The notes under the pieces were generated by a model. It had not been told where the DNA came from, made no database searches, and worked only from the letters and a program-made list of their open reading frames with translations. The translations under genes and the position numbers were made by a program. Shown here one piece after another: positions 1 through 11,427 of a stretch of DNA of 64,000 bases; positions within the stretch are counted from its first letter, which is position 1, and every line of letters begins with the position of its first letter. Origin of the DNA: Bufo bufo (taxonomy: Eukaryota > Chordata > Amphibia > Anura > Bufonidae); contig NC_053389.1 of assembly GCF_905171765.1 (NCBI RefSeq), forward strand, positions 747,907,146 through 747,971,145. The letters run 5' to 3'.

Positions 1-866
1 AAGATGTGTTAGAATCCAAGAAAATTGCTTTAAAGTAATAGCCAGGTGGTATAAAACACCGGACAAAACATGTTTGTACTCTGCGTTAGCATCCGACACA
101 TGCTGGAGATGTTTAAAAGCTAGAGGTTCTTTCCTACACATTTGGTGGGATTGCCTTCCCTTAAAGGAATGGTGGGAAAAGGTATTTATGATATGTAACA
201 AAGTGTGCTCTTCTTCCCTGGCTCCTCAACCGGAGATAGCTTTGTTAAATTTATTTCCTAAAGCCACTAAAACTCTAAACATAGGCTTATATAAACATTT
301 GATCAATGCAGCTAGATTCTTGATCCCACTCAACTGGCTGTCACCAGAAGTCCCGTCGATTGAAAAATGGTGTTCTAGAGTGGACCAGATATTCAGGCTT
401 GAGGAATTATCCAACTGGGAATGCAGATCTATCCATAAATTTAGATCCATCTGGCTTGCTTAGGAAACTTATAGAGGTTTCAAGTAGAGGTAGATACCGG
501 TCGCTCACAGATAGTTGGGATTCTCTCATTTCCTTCCCCATTCAGTTTAACATAAACACACTCACACAAATATTTGGGAGGGTAAACGCGTTGGCTTGGG
601 AAGTTGGTCCAGGGATGGGACACCTCTCTTGGAATTTGGTCTTTAGCTAGATTGGTAGTTACCTATTATTGGAATAATACTAATAATAAGAATAAATGTC
701 GTAATGTCTTGTATTCATCTTGTGATCTAATTACATCATAATGTTGTGATTTGTTGTTTCTTATGTGGTGCATGGAGACCTGTCATAACTCTCCTTTGCG
801 CTTTTGTTATTTGTATTCATGCTTTTACAAATAAAGCTTTTTTGAAAATCAAAAAAAAAAAAAAAA
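1..866 (+). mobile_element. 3' end of an L1/Tx1-like LINE, 5' truncated by the window edge
   Basis: The segment carries the C-terminal end of a LINE ORF2, a 3' UTR with AATAAA near 829, and a 16-base poly(A) at 851-866. It is followed directly by the end of a Tc1 coding region, so the LINE probably inserted into that Tc1 copy. The 5' part lies outside the window, so neither full length nor target duplication can be judged. The L1/Tx1 assignment rests on the zinc-knuckle pattern and the poly(A) tail. Confidence 0.8.
29..463 (+). pseudogene. LINE ORF2 C-terminal fragment with CCHC-like knuckle
   Basis: The frame reads a run like RWYKTPDKTCLYSALASD, then CWRC, a short spacer, and HIWWDC. This is the Cys-Cys-His-Cys region found near the C-terminus of L1-clade ORF2 proteins. 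The reverse transcriptase and endonuclease domains would lie upstream, outside the window. The frame closes at 463, and the following ~190 bases continue L1-like protein only with stops, so the copy looks dead. No start codon is expected because this is an internal fragment. Confidence 0.7.
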
Positions 867-1082
867 GTGTGCAAAGCAGTAATCAAAGCAAAAGGTGGCT
901 ACTTTGAAGAACCTAGAATATGACATATTTTCAGTTGTTTCACACTTGTTTGTTATGTATATAATTCCACATATGTTAATTCATAGTTTTGATGCCTTCA
1001 GTGTGAATCTACAATTTTCATAGTCATGAAAATAAAGAAAACTCTTTGAATGAGAAGGTGTCCAAACTTTTGATCTGTACTG
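867..1082 (+). mobile_element. 3' end of a Tc1-like transposon
   Basis: Bases 869-922 encode a Tc1-type transposase C-terminus ending in GGYFEEPRI and a stop. A 3' UTR follows, ending in GTCCAAACTTTTGATCTG and then TACTG, with TA after it at 1083. This end is characteristic of a Tc1-family lineage common in fish and frogs. The rest of the element lies beyond the L1 insertion, off the window. Confidence 0.75.
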
Positions 1083-1084
1083 TA

Positions 1085-1227
1085 TATTTATATCATGTCA
1101 GACTCAGTCTTAATCAGCAGTTTAGTATATCTCTGTGTATATATATATTTACTATGCATCAGACTCAGTCTTAACAAGTGGTCTAATATATTGCTACTTT
1201 ATCTTGTTCACCCGCTGCAGCATTCAT
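1085..1227 (+). repeat. Short tandem units around CAGACTCAGTCTTAA
   Basis: Two to three ~60-70-bp units share CAGACTCAGTCTTAA followed by a GGTCTAATATATTGCT-like stretch. A further unit lies at 13770-13850, just upstream of the hAT transposase at 13889. The two sites look like one leader array split by everything between 1228 and 13757. Confidence 0.6.
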
Positions 1228-1228
1228 A

Positions 1229-1231
1229 ATA

Positions 1232-1275
<44 letters not shown>
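1229..1275. repeat. (TA)n microsatellite at the left edge of the Penelope-like element
   Basis: Nearly pure TA dinucleotides. A second run at 6031-6089 borders the other side of the Penelope-like insertion. Confidence 0.9.
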
Positions 1276-1276
<1 letters not shown>

Positions 1277-1375
1277 CCAAAATAGTATAGGGTGTGAACG
1301 GCACCGCAGGTCCAAAGCCAATTGGTTGCCAGCAAATGTTGAAGTGATCCAATCTCCAAAAATGAAGAAAAAGAA

Positions 1376-2205
1376 TATTCCACGGCACTCCAGAAAAGTT
1401 TAATAAATGTGACTTTTATTCACCAACGCAACGTTTCGGTCCACACACTGGAACCTTCCTCAAGCAGTGATACAAATAGTGGGTATAGCAGCATATAAAT
1501 AGGGTGATCAATTTACATTGTGATTAATATAATTAAGTAAAAACATAAAAAATGAACAATATAAATACAGTTTAATGTCCGTGATGTTCCAAAAATTACA
1601 TTCCTTCATAAAGGTCAATCGGATTTCATCAACTAATGTAATAAATGTGAATAAATACATAAAATTCATATAGAAATATAATAATCAGGTGAAAATGATA
1701 ATTACATAATTAGTGCACAGGTGATTCCTAAAACAATAATTAAAAACACATGGTGGATAGCTTAATTCACGTGGGCTCTGTGTCAATGCGCTTTTGCGAT
1801 GTGTGCTTCCTACTTCCGCTCCATTTGGAGCGCATCGTTGGAGCACACACATTACTTCCTCATGGGGACGTCATATTGTAATTGCCTCCTATGAAGTTAG
1901 GTGGCGCATGTATATTGACGTACTAAGAGTCACATGCTTAACATAAGTCATGTGGCTAAAACCCATGTGACCAAGCTCTTAGTGATCACCTGATATCCTA
2001 CAGGCGCTACGACTCAAGAGCTAATCAGGGTATAGTCACATGATCGGATTAAAGGTCCTTAAGAACCTATATCTCTAATAACCTCTTCTTCCCACAGGAA
2101 CCCTGTGACAATAAAAAAAACTGTATCTAAGTAATATGTATAATGTGTATGTGGGAAGTGGATTCACTGGCTATTTTAACTTATTGATATATAGGTAAAA
2201 GGTGT
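1376..2205. repeat. Left inverted arm of the PLE
   Basis: Reading the reverse strand of 5190-6028 gives this arm with scattered substitutions and small indels. Shared landmarks are the TTGAGGAAGGTTCCAGTGTG box, the region around GGAGCGGAAGTAGGAAGC, and the stretch that includes CACATACACATTATACATA. Confidence 0.85.
1433..1465 (-). ncRNA. Degenerate hammerhead-ribozyme-like core in the left PLE arm
   Basis: On the minus strand the order is TTGAGGA, a GGTTCC/GGACC stem-loop, then GAAAC. Hammerhead cores read CTGANGA, stem II, GAAA, and hammerheads are known in PLE terminal repeats. The first core cytosine is T here, so cleavage activity is doubtful. Confidence 0.4.
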
Positions 2206-2239
2206 ATTAGCTTACTAGCAGCTCCGACAAGTACATCCA

Positions 2240-4452
2240 CAAAAAAACCACCAGAAGGGGTGGTAGGAGAAGATTTAGACTTCACAAAAACCAGAAGCAA
2301 GAGAATATTAAAGAAAAAGGACATGGACAGCAAACAGTGGTAAATATTTCCTCACACGTTTTAACTGTTGATCAATTGAATGTTTTGAACAATGGTTTGA
2401 GTTTCTGTCCAAGTCAAAGAACTTATTGGTTACAACTGGAAATAGATTTACATTGGTTCTTTAGAAGGTTTAAACTCAAAGCATGGTTTGCATCAAAGCC
2501 CAAAGATGGAGACCATGTCAAAAGGACTGACTTGGAATTATCTGATTTTGATCTGTTTATTAGAAGTGGTTTTCTCCTCCTGTCTCCTTTGATGCTATTG
2601 AGGTATTCCAGGAAGCAGTGTTGAGGGACATGAACAACTTAAAAATAAGTGACACTGGGAGATTACAACATCCCAATGTCACACAAAGTTAAAGGGCAGC
2701 TCTGGACCAATTGGTGTATGACCACGACCTCACCATCAAACCGGCTGACAAGGGTGGTGCGGTCGTGGTCATGGACACTAATAAATATATTGAAAAGGTA
2801 ATGAGAAAACACAATGACACACAGGTATAAAAAATACTGACATATGATTCCAAATGGGAGATAGAAAAGCGCATCAACCATCTGTTAGATGAGGCCATAA
2901 AGTCAGGTCTGATTTTTGACCATTACATATCCAAGGACACCTATGTTGTATTTCCTGCCGAAGATACATAAAAACGTTGTAAATCCACCCCGGAGACCGA
3001 TTGTTTCAGCTAGTGATTCTTTGTTTAGCAACATTTCGGTGTTTCTGGACAAGGCATTACGCAAATTTGCAATTACAGTGAAATCATATATAAAGGATAC
3101 TTCAGATTTTTTGGTGAAGGTTAGAGATACCGTAATACCTGAGGGTGCAGCATTGATGTCCTGCAGCATTGGTGTCAAGACTTTTTACTCAGTTTTTTAC
3201 ATGCTGTCCTTACAAATAATTATTTTTTGTTTGGAACAATTTTTTTTTATGCAGATCAGGGGAACGGCAATGGGGTCAAATGTGGCACCGACTTATGCTA
3301 ATCTGACCATTCCCTTCCTAGATTAGATGTGCGTCTATGTGTTCCACCACTTCGGCAATGTGCTGAGGTGGTGTAGATACATAGATGACATCTTCTTCAT
3401 ATGGACTGGTAATGATATTGAATTGGAGGCATTTTTCTCTATCCTCAATAATATAAATGAGAACATCAAGTTTACCATACAATTATCTAAACAGGAAATC
3501 CAATTTTTGGACATAAAGGTCATAGTGAGCAAGAGAGAGGTGGAAATGAATATGTATGTTAAGTCAACAGATAGAAACACACTATTGCACTTTGGGAGTG
3601 CTCACCCTAGACCAATGATTAAATCTCTGCTATTCAGTCAATTCCTAAGAGCAAAACAAATTGTTAGCTGCCCTGAACAACTCGAACATACACTGAATAG
3701 GATGCAGGATTCCTTTGAGGAGAGAAGGTACTCAAAAACTATTTTGAAAACACATAGGAAGAAGATAGATGAGTACAATAGGGATGATTTATTCACACAG
3801 AATAACACTTTAAAAAAAATGACGAACAGAATTCCACTAATAACTACCTATACACAAAACAGTTATAATGTGAGGAATATTATCCACAAACATTGGTCTA
3901 TTTTAAAATCAGGTTTAGACAAAGTAGAAGAGTTTAAAAACTTACCCCTTATGTCCTATAGACGTCCAACAAATCTAAAAGACAAATTGGTACGTGCAGA
4001 TATAGGGCCTCAAAAGAAAACGGGACAAACTCAAAATGGCCAGTTATCCATGTTTAAACTGCATAAATTGTAAATATGTACGTAAAGGAACTACCTTCAT
4101 ACATCCGATGACTAGAAGGGAATATACAAAATTAATTTGTTCCTGACCTGTGAAACTACACATGTCATTTATGTCTTATGGTGCCCATGTCAATTACTAT
4201 ACGTAGGGGAGACCACACGTTTTAACCAACATGGTACACAATCCATAAAAAACTGATGGACCTACCGGTCTCTCAACATTTCACAGAATTTAGTCACTGT
4301 GAGAAGGATATTAAGTGTATGATCATTGACCATATTCCAACCTCTCGCAGAGGAGGAAATAGGGTCCTGATGCTTAAAAATCGAGAAATTAAATGGATTG
4401 TAAGATTAAATACATTAAAACCAAATGGATTAAACATAGATTTCAAACCATG
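2240..4452 (+). pseudogene. PLE polyprotein remnant: reverse transcriptase plus GIY-YIG-type endonuclease
   Basis: The N-terminal part is basic (RGGRRRFR) and followed by SSHVLTVDQLNVLNNGLSFCP, a PLE-typical block. Next come TIKPADKGGAVVVMD (~2730-2770), FLPKIHK and PPRRPIVSASDS (~2950-3010), and the catalytic box RYIDDIFF (~3375), where YIDD supplies the metal-binding aspartates. QFLDIKV and HFGSAHPRPMIKSLLFSQF follow. A second frame (4256-4452) has LPVSQHF, IDHIPTSRRGGNR and a C-terminal GLNIDF, the usual PLE C-terminus after the GIY-YIG motif. Stops at about 2685, 2828, 2969 and 3325 and a frameshift near 4080-4200 inactivate it. The enzyme would have carried out target-primed reverse transcription. 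Confidence 0.85.
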
Positions 4453-5189
4453 AATTTGTACTTGAATACAGATGTATATGATCTTAGATGTATGGATTTT
4501 CTCTTGATACATTTGAGACTGTCAGATATCATCATCTTGCGGACTTATGTAGGAGTAACTTTTGTAATAGGCTTCTATGTTATCTCCTGCAGATTATACA
4601 ATGTCATATAAAATAGAAGAGAAATGAAGACCGGTGGAGACCTTTGATACACATGAGGATATACATCGGAAATTGAACCACCTTAAATAAAAGAGACAAT
4701 TTAAGTTCTATTTTTTTTTGTATCTTGTTAACCTCTTCTCCCATAGGGGCTGTATTTGGTAATATTATGCATTATTATGCTTAGATTCAGTTAGTTATGT
4801 GGGATTTAGTGGATTTTCATTTGGATCCTGTTTGGGATCTAGTAACATATGGGCGATTTACTGTTATTGAGTTTATTCATAATGATATGGAATGGCAATT
4901 GGTGGGTCTGGTGTCTACTTATAGAGACGAGACAACCATAGCCACCCTCAGAGATATCGGGGTCTCATTGGATGTGGGACCAGATATCAATGACTCCGCT
5001 GTCACAGTGGATCTTTCGATATTTGTATTGTTTTGCCCTATTCTTTATGCAACAGGGAGTTGACTGACTGTGGTGGGTCTTGTGTCTAGATTGGATATGG
5101 GACAACCATAATTGTTCTTGCCGGCTGTCCTCTTACATGGGTAATGTGATTGGACACCGTTGACTCCATTGTTACTTACAGTAAACAAA

Positions 5190-6025
5190 TCCACCTTTTA
5201 CCTATATATCATTAAGTTAAAATATCCACTTCCCACATACACATTATACATATTATTTAGACCAAGTTTTTTTTATTGTCACAGGATTCCTGTGGGAAGA
5301 AGAGGTTATTAGAGATATAGGTTCTCAAGGACCTTTCATCCGATCATGTGACTATACCCTGATTAGCTCTTGAGTCGTAGCGCCTGTAGGATATCAGGTG
5401 ATCACTAAGAGCTTGGTTACATGCGTTTTAGCCACATGACTTATGTTATGCATGTGACTCTTAGTATGTCAATATACATGCGCCACCTAACTTCATAGGA
5501 GGCAATTACAATATGACGTCCCCATGGGGAAGTGATGTGTGCATTCCGACGATGCGCTCCAAATGGAGCGGAAGTAGGAAGCACACATCGCACAAGCGCA
5601 TTGACACAGAGCCCACACCGAGATCCTCATGTGAATTAAGGTATCCGCTATGGTCATGACGATTTATGTGTTTTTAATTATTGTTTTAGGAATCACCTGT
5701 GCACTAATTATGTAATTAACATTTTCACCTGATTATGAATTATGTTTCTATATGAATTTTATGTATTTATTCACATTTATTACACTAGTTGATGAAATCC
5801 GATTGACCTTAATGAAGGAATGTAATTTTTAGAAATTCACGGACATTACACTGTATTTATATTGTTCATTTTTTATGTTTTTACTTAATTATATTAATCA
5901 CAATGAAAATTGATCACCCTATTTATTTGCTGCCATACCAACTATTTGTATCACTCCTTGAGGAAGGTTCCAGTGTGCGGACCGAAGCGTCACATTTATT
6001 TTACTTTTCTGGAGTGCCGTAGAAT

Positions 6026-6028
<3 letters not shown>
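5190..6028. repeat. Right inverted arm of the PLE
   Basis: Inverted counterpart of 1376-2205. It ends at GGAGTGCCGTAGAATATTC beside a (TA)n tract. Confidence 0.85.
5958..5988 (+). ncRNA. Degenerate hammerhead-like core in the right PLE arm
   Basis: TTGAGGA, then GGTTCC...GGACC, then GAAGC. It is the plus-strand partner of 1433-1465. It carries the same C-to-T change in the core plus a further A-to-G in the GAAAC box, so it is probably inactive. Confidence 0.35.

Positions 6029-6030
<2 letters not shown>

Positions 6031-6089
<59 letters not shown>
6031..6089. repeat. (TA)n microsatellite between the PLE and a Tc1 element
   Basis: Pure TA run. The last TA (6088-6089) serves as the left target duplication of the following Tc1 element. 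Confidence 0.9.
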
Positions 6090-6092
<3 letters not shown>

Positions 6093-6127
6093 TCACCAAA
6101 AGAATTATTAGGAACACCATACTAATA

Positions 6128-6949
6128 CGGTGTTGGACCCCCTTTTGCCTTCAGAACTGCCTTAATTCTACGTGGCATTGATTCAACAAGGTGCTGATAG
6201 CATTCTTTAGAAATGTTGGCCCATATTGATAGGATAGCATCTTGCAGTTGATGGAGATTTGAGGGATGCACATCCAGGGCACGAAGCTCCCGTTCCACCA
6301 CATCCCAAAGATGCTCTATTGAGTTGAGATCTGGTGACTGTGGGGGCCATTTTAGTACAGTGAACTCATTGTCATGTTAAAGAAACAAATTTGAAATGAT
6401 TTGAGCTTTGTGACATGGTGCATTATCCTGCTGCAAGTAGCCATCAGAGGATGGATACATGTTCTCATTCTGTTTACGCCAAATTCGGACTCAGGCAACA
6501 TTTTTCCAGTCTTCAACAGTCCAATTTTGGTAAGCTCGTGCAAATTGTAGCCTCTTTTTCCTATTTGTAGTGGAGATGAGTGGTACCCGGTGGGGTCTTC
6601 TGCTGTTGTAGCCCATCCGCCTCAAGGTTGTACGCGTTGTGGCTTCACAAATGCTTTGCTGCATACCTCGGTTGTAACGAGTGGTTATTTCAGTCAACGT
6701 TGCTCTTCTATCAGCTTGAATCAGTCGGCCCATTCTCCTCTGACCTCTAGCATCCACAAGGCATTTTTGCCCACAGGACTGCCGCATATTGGATGTTTTT
6801 CCCTTTTCACACCATTCTTTGTAAACCCTAGAAATGGTTGTGCGTGAAAATCCCAGTAACTGAGCAGATTGTGAAATACTCAGACCGGCCCGTCTGGCAC
6901 CAACAACCATGCCACGCTCAAAATTGCTTAAATCACCTTTCTGTCCCAT
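6128..6949 (-). pseudogene. Tc1-family transposase, internally deleted
   Basis: The frame starts MGQKGDLSNFERG and runs through a helix-turn-helix region (GLSISQSAQLLGFSRTTISRV) and a second DNA-binding part. At WTVEDWKNVA the frame breaks. Downstream, other frames give QQDNAPCHKAQ (second catalytic Asp) and SPDLNSIEHLWD (the DD34E glutamate), then a C-terminus like KAKGGPTP. The block holding the first catalytic Asp (usually WSDES) is missing, so the enzyme cannot be active. Known role of the family: cut-and-paste transposition at TA. Confidence 0.85.
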
Positions 6950-7045
6950 TCTGACATTCAGTTTGGAGTTCAGGAGATTGTCTTGACCAGGACCACACCC
7001 CTAAATGCATTGAAGCAACTGCCATGTGATTGGTTGACTAGATAA

Positions 7046-7138
7046 GTGGAAGGCTGAAAAGTCAGCCTGAATTTGTGGGAGGGGCGTCTTACCTTCTTAA
7101 GCTCCAGCCCCCAGCTCCTCAGGGCGCTTCTGTTCATA
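7046..7138 (+). repeat. Split direct repeat A1
   Basis: 93 bp starting GTGGAAGGCTGAAAAG and ending TTCTGTTCATA. It matches A2 at 11531-11623 with one difference that I can see. Confidence 0.9.
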
Positions 7139-7280
7139 GCTGGTTAGGGAGTCGCTTGCTCTGGTACTGCATCCGTGCACGTCGTGAGTTGCTTTCATCT
7201 ACTTCGTTTCATTTTCATACACTGCCATTCATGTCTTCAGGAGAGGTAAATTCTATGCCATACTTCCGGCTCCCTGAGTC

Positions 7281-7563
7281 GGCGTGCGTTCCAGCGTGGA
7301 ACGCATGCCTATACACTTTCCTGCCCCAAGTTGTTTCTTGTTTTGACTGTCTCCTTTCTTTTCCCCATCCAACTCCCTCCCGAGGCAGCAGGGTCCGGCC
7401 CACGGGTCCCCCCCCCCTTCACACGGCCTCCCCCGTCCCGTCTTTACTTAGGGCTCCGCTGCAGCCCGGCGTGCGTTCCAGCTTGGAGCGCACGCCGGAG
7501 TCCCTCCGCCGGGCCTGGGCCTGGTCACGTGTTCGGCGTGCGTTCCAGAGTGGAGCGCATGCC
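7281..7563. repeat. Three 29-bp hairpins around GCGTTCCAG
   Basis: Imperfect palindromes of the form GGCGTGCGTTCCAG...GCGCATGCC lie at 7281-7309, 7468-7496 and 7535-7563. Stems are about 13 bp. They lie just inside A1 of the tyrosine-recombinase element. Function unknown. Confidence 0.75.
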
Positions 7564-7984
7564 GGAATCTTCATTTAGGCCCGGCAGATCCATGCGACGT
7601 GGCGGCTCCAGTGCGGTGGCCCCAGCCTGGGTTAATCCTATCCCCACGGGGCCCTCCCCCTCTCGAAACACACCTTGATTCTGGCCCCACAACCAGGTCT
7701 CCCGCCCTACGTACTTCTTAGGACGAGGGGTCCCCGTCCCCCAGTCTGCTGGTCCGCATGGTCACCCCCCCTGCCATTCCATTTCGAACCACGCAAGCCT
7801 GGCACCCCCGTCAAAACAGGCTATACGTAGTAGGGGTATCTAGCCCCTGGGCAACAATGGCCCACGTCCACAAACAGCCGGAAAAAAAAAAAAAAAACCC
7901 TCAGTAGGTCCCAATCACAAGCCATCTCATACGCACTCCCGCCGTGCCACGCAGCGCTAGGCGGGAGGAAGACAAAGTCATCCT

Positions 7985-8356
7985 CATTTCCTCTTAAGGG
8001 TCCATTCACACGTCCGTAAGTGTTTTGCGGATCCGCAAATTGCGGATCCGCAAAACACGGACACCTGAAATGTGCGATTCGCAATTTGCGGATCCGCACA
8101 TCACAAACACTATAATAGAAAATGCCTTTTCTGGTCCGCAATGGCGGACAAGAATAGGACATGTTCTATTTTTTCCAGGAACGAAATTGCGGATCCCGAA
8201 AAAACGGATCCCGAAAAAACGGATGCGGATCCCGAAAAAACGGATGCGGATCCAGGAAATGTGGATTTGCATCCGTTCCAGCCCCATTGAAAGTGAATGG
8301 GTCCGCAAATTGCGGAACGAATGCGGACCCAAATTACGGACGTGTGAATGATAACC
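7985..8356. mobile_element. GC-rich inverted-repeat MITE (TTCACACG family)
   Basis: Ends are GGGTCCATTCACACGTCCG and, inverted, GTTATCATTCACACGTCCG. The interior is rich in CGGATCCG-type boxes. Similar elements lie at 25612, 26305, 41505, 43296 and 60120. Superfamily uncertain. Confidence 0.65.
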
Positions 8357-8574
8357 TTAGGGAGAGGGCCCCGGGGCCCCTGCTGGGCTGGAAGGGCGCT
8401 AGTTCCAGTACGGTGTTCAAAGAAATTGGGGGTCTCACTACAAGTGGGCCAGGTCATCATCACACGCCATACCCATTCAGCGGTCCTTAAATGCTCACTG
8501 CAGTCATCTATTCTATAGTAGCGACAGTGCCATGTGTCATATGTATGTACTTTCACGTTATATGCTGTTTTCTC

Positions 8575-9035
8575 CTCTACTGGTTCGCCAGGCTCATACC
8601 TACCTCTGCCTCCTGCATCGCCCAGGCACGCACCTACCTCTCTCTCCTGGCTCGTCCAGGCTCATACCTACCTCTGCCTCCTGGATCGCCCAGGCACGCA
8701 CCTATGTCTGTCTCCTGGTTCGCCAGGCTCATACCTACCTCTACCTCTGCCTCCTGGATCGCCCAGGCACGCACCTACCTCTGTCTCCTGGTTCGCCCAG
8801 GCTCATACCTACCTCTGCCTCCTGGATCGCCCAGGCACGCACCTATCTCTGTCTCCTGGTTCGCCCAGGCTCATACCTACCTCTGCCTCCTGGATCGCCC
8901 AGGCACGCAACTACCTCTGTCTCCTGGTTCGCCAGGCTCACACCTACCTCTGCCTCCTGGATCGCCCAGGCACGCAACTACCTCTGTCTCCTGGTTCGCC
9001 CAGACTCACACCTACTTATGTCTCCTGCTTCGCCC
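8575..9035 (+). repeat. Tandem ~60-bp repeat built from CCTGG(A/T)TCGCCCAGG boxes
   Basis: About seven tandem units, each with two imperfect palindromes such as CCTGGATCGCCCAGG and CCTGGTTCGCCCAGG, separated by CTCATACCTACCTCTG or CACGCACCTACCTCTG spacers. Long open frames here are repeat artefacts. Confidence 0.9.
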
Positions 9036-9294
9036 AGGCCTGTCATCCTCCCCAGTTATGTTCTCTTTTTTTTCCGAACTTTATGGATTTGCCCTCTCAG
9101 GAACGTGTCCTGACCGTTCACTGGTACGAGATTTTGGACCAAGGTCAGGTGACCCAAGACATCGGTACAGGTAATAGCCTCTAAGCCCAGGTACGTACCC
9201 AGACCGACACAAGCTTTCTCGTAGGCACCGGTCGTACTACGTTCTGGTCACATATAGTTATTGCATATTTTTCCTGGAACAGTCTGGTTATGTA

Positions 9295-10480
9295 TTCCCC
9301 TGAATCACTCAGGTCTAAGCATTGGCCTGAATCGCTCAGGCTTCTGTATTTTTCCCTGGTCTCTCAGTGGGTAGGTAGTGGCAAGGTCCACCCAGGTCCA
9401 AGGTAATGCCCGACGCACCCAGGGTCCGTCATCTTCACGAAAGGCGTATGAAATCGCCTGATTCGCTCAGGACTCCATGTTGCCTGAACCGCTCAGGATC
9501 CAATGTATTTGCCTGAATCGCTCAGGTTCCATGCATCTGCCTGGAACGCTCAGGGGTTTTCAGCAGGGTCCGGCTGGTTCCCGGTTCGTGTCCTGCATGT
9601 CTGGATTCCTGTTTCCCGCAGGTCTCGTTGCATGCAGCGCGACTTCGGGCCCTGATTCTGGCAGTTCAGGGTCACCCAGCAGTTGGCCATGGCGCCCAGG
9701 CTGCATCCTGGTTCTTCGTCGCTTCATCCCAGTGGCACCAGATCGCACCTCTCTCCAGGTCTCGTACCAACGCAAGCTTATTGTCATGTGAGCAGGGCCT
9801 CAGGCCACCGGAATTTCGATCCATCCTCAATGGTGTCGCAGGGCTCCTTCGTGTCCGGTCACTCCACGGTTCAGGTAAGGTCCAACCGAGTGGCGGCTTT
9901 ACGCTCCTCCGCAGCTCGGAGCCTTCCTTTATTCATCACGAGCCTCCATCCCTAGGTCTTCAGTATCGCCGGAGAGTTGGCAGCGCTATCCGTCGATTCG
10001 GGTAGGTTGCGATCCCTTCTATACCATGGTCATTCCTGTTTCCTTTCCACTCTCTCTCCGGTCACTCGGCCACTGCTGAAAAGGAAAAGAAAAAAAAAAA
10101 AAAAGAGAGAGGGAAATATATGTACAGTATGTGTACTCTCCTGAATATCTCAGGGTGTATTTTCCTGAATCGGGTTTCATATATTTCCCTTATTAACTCA
10201 AATTTTCACGTATTTCCATGATTCACCCAGGTCTCAGTTCCCTGAGTCGCTCGGGTTTATGTATTTCCCTGAATCGCTCGGGCCATGTATGTTCCTGGAT
10301 CGCTCAGGGTTATGTATTTCCCCGAATCGTGCAGGTTTGTATTTTTCTGTCTCTTCAGGTTGACTGTATTTCCAGGTTGTATGTATTTTCCTGATTCTCT
10401 CAGGTCATGTATTTCCCTGAATCGCTCAGGTCTGATTTCCCACAGGTTGTACGTATTTGCCTGAATCGCTCAGGTCTCAT
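9295..10480 (+). repeat. Dispersed CCTGAATCGCTCAGG hairpin boxes
   Basis: About 14 copies of a 15-bp imperfect palindrome, CCTGAATCGCTCAGG and close variants, are scattered through this stretch, often after GTATTTC. It is the same pattern as in 8575-9035 with CAG arms instead of CCAGG. The cluster ends just before the recombinase coding region. Confidence 0.8.
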
Positions 10481-11378
10481 TTCCCACAGGGGTTTTCCCA
10501 TACCATCAGGAAACCACCAAGCCGGTGTCAAGGTTTACAAAGTTTTTCCAGGTCCCACTCGCAAGGTGGCTTGGACGATGTCTCCTACACCCTGGCGTTC
10601 ATAACCCACTGTCACCGCAATCTCAGGCTGTCATTTAACACCATCGGGCTGTACCTAGCGGGGATACAGCACTGCGCCATGCTTCATAATCCAAATAGAG
10701 GTTCCTTTTCTTTAGTGCAGACAGTCAAGGCGGCCCTTGGGGGGATCCAGAAGTGCGGGGATGCCCTTACCGGCCGTAGACAGCCTGTCTCCGGCGAGAT
10801 GTTTAGGAGACTGTCGTCCGCGCTGGATGGACATTCTTTTGGGCACTCCCCTAGTTGGTTATTAAGGCAGCCTGGTACCTCGGGTTTATGGGTTCCTTAG
10901 GCCAGGTGAGTTCGCCAGCACCTCCCCTAAACGTCAGGGATTGCAGGTGCGGCAATTGTCCTGGGTCCATGACCCCTTTGTCCTCTGGCTCCCTTCCACG
11001 AAATCCAATCGACTTGGGCCTCCCTCGGAGGTCAGGTTCTCCAAAACTTCGAACGATTGGTGCCCGGTCATGGTCCTCCGGCGATTGGTAGCCATGTTGC
11101 CAGATGCCCCCCTAGATGGCCCTCTGCTTTCTTGGCGTGGGAGTTTCACGACTTCGATCCAGTTCGTGTCCCAAATCAGAACGCTGGCTTCAGGTCTCGG
11201 TCACAACCCGCTGGCCATCACAGGACACTCGCTCCGGGGCCGCGTCCTCAGCATGAAAAAGGGGGTCCCGGCGCACGTGATCAAAGGCATGGGTCGCTGG
11301 TGTTCTTCTTGCTTCACGAGGTACATCCCGAACCCAAACGTAGAGATTTCCCAGGCTTTCTGTAACCTTGCTCTCTGA
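10457..11378 (+). pseudogene. Tyrosine recombinase, one frameshift
   Basis: The first frame contains a core-binding-domain-like part: YTLAFITHCHRN, FNTIGLYLAGIQH and TVKAALGGIQK. It runs to about 10883, where loss of one T in a T run shifts the frame. In the next frame FLRPGEF (catalytic Arg, ~10893) is followed by PSTKSN (Lys), ITGHSLR (His-x-x-Arg, ~11219), MGRW and the C-terminal RYI, whose Tyr would be the nucleophile. So Arg, Lys, His, Arg, Trp and Tyr can all be placed. Family knowledge: DIRS-order recombinases integrate circular cDNA without duplicating the target. The start is uncertain; MPESLRSHF at 10457 is simply the first Met in frame and overlaps hairpin repeats. Confidence 0.8.
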
Positions 11379-11427
11379 AGGGAATTAAATGTTTTGGACA
11401 CTACTCTGCTCTCCTCGTCTATTTTTG

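Larger units (their letters stand above)
1276..6030 (+). mobile_element. Penelope-like element (PLE) with inverted terminal arms
   Basis: The element has the PLE layout. A degenerate coding region (2240-4452) encodes a PLE reverse transcriptase followed by a GIY-YIG-like C-terminus, between long terminal arms that are inverted copies of each other (about 1376-2205 and 5190-6028). The arms contain the GAGGAAGGTTCCAGTGTG signature common in amphibian PLEs. It sits between (TA)n tracts. Bases 1276-1375 appear to be a tail present on one side only. Multiple stops make it a dead copy. Confidence 0.85.

Noticed and set aside
4797..5063. 88-codon frame after the PLE endonuclease
   Set aside because: No family resemblance; lies in the PLE 3' non-coding region before the inverted arm.
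8491..9184. Overlapping 193-227-codon frames in three plus-strand phases
   Set aside because: Translation of the ~60-bp tandem array; all frames open because the unit lacks stops.
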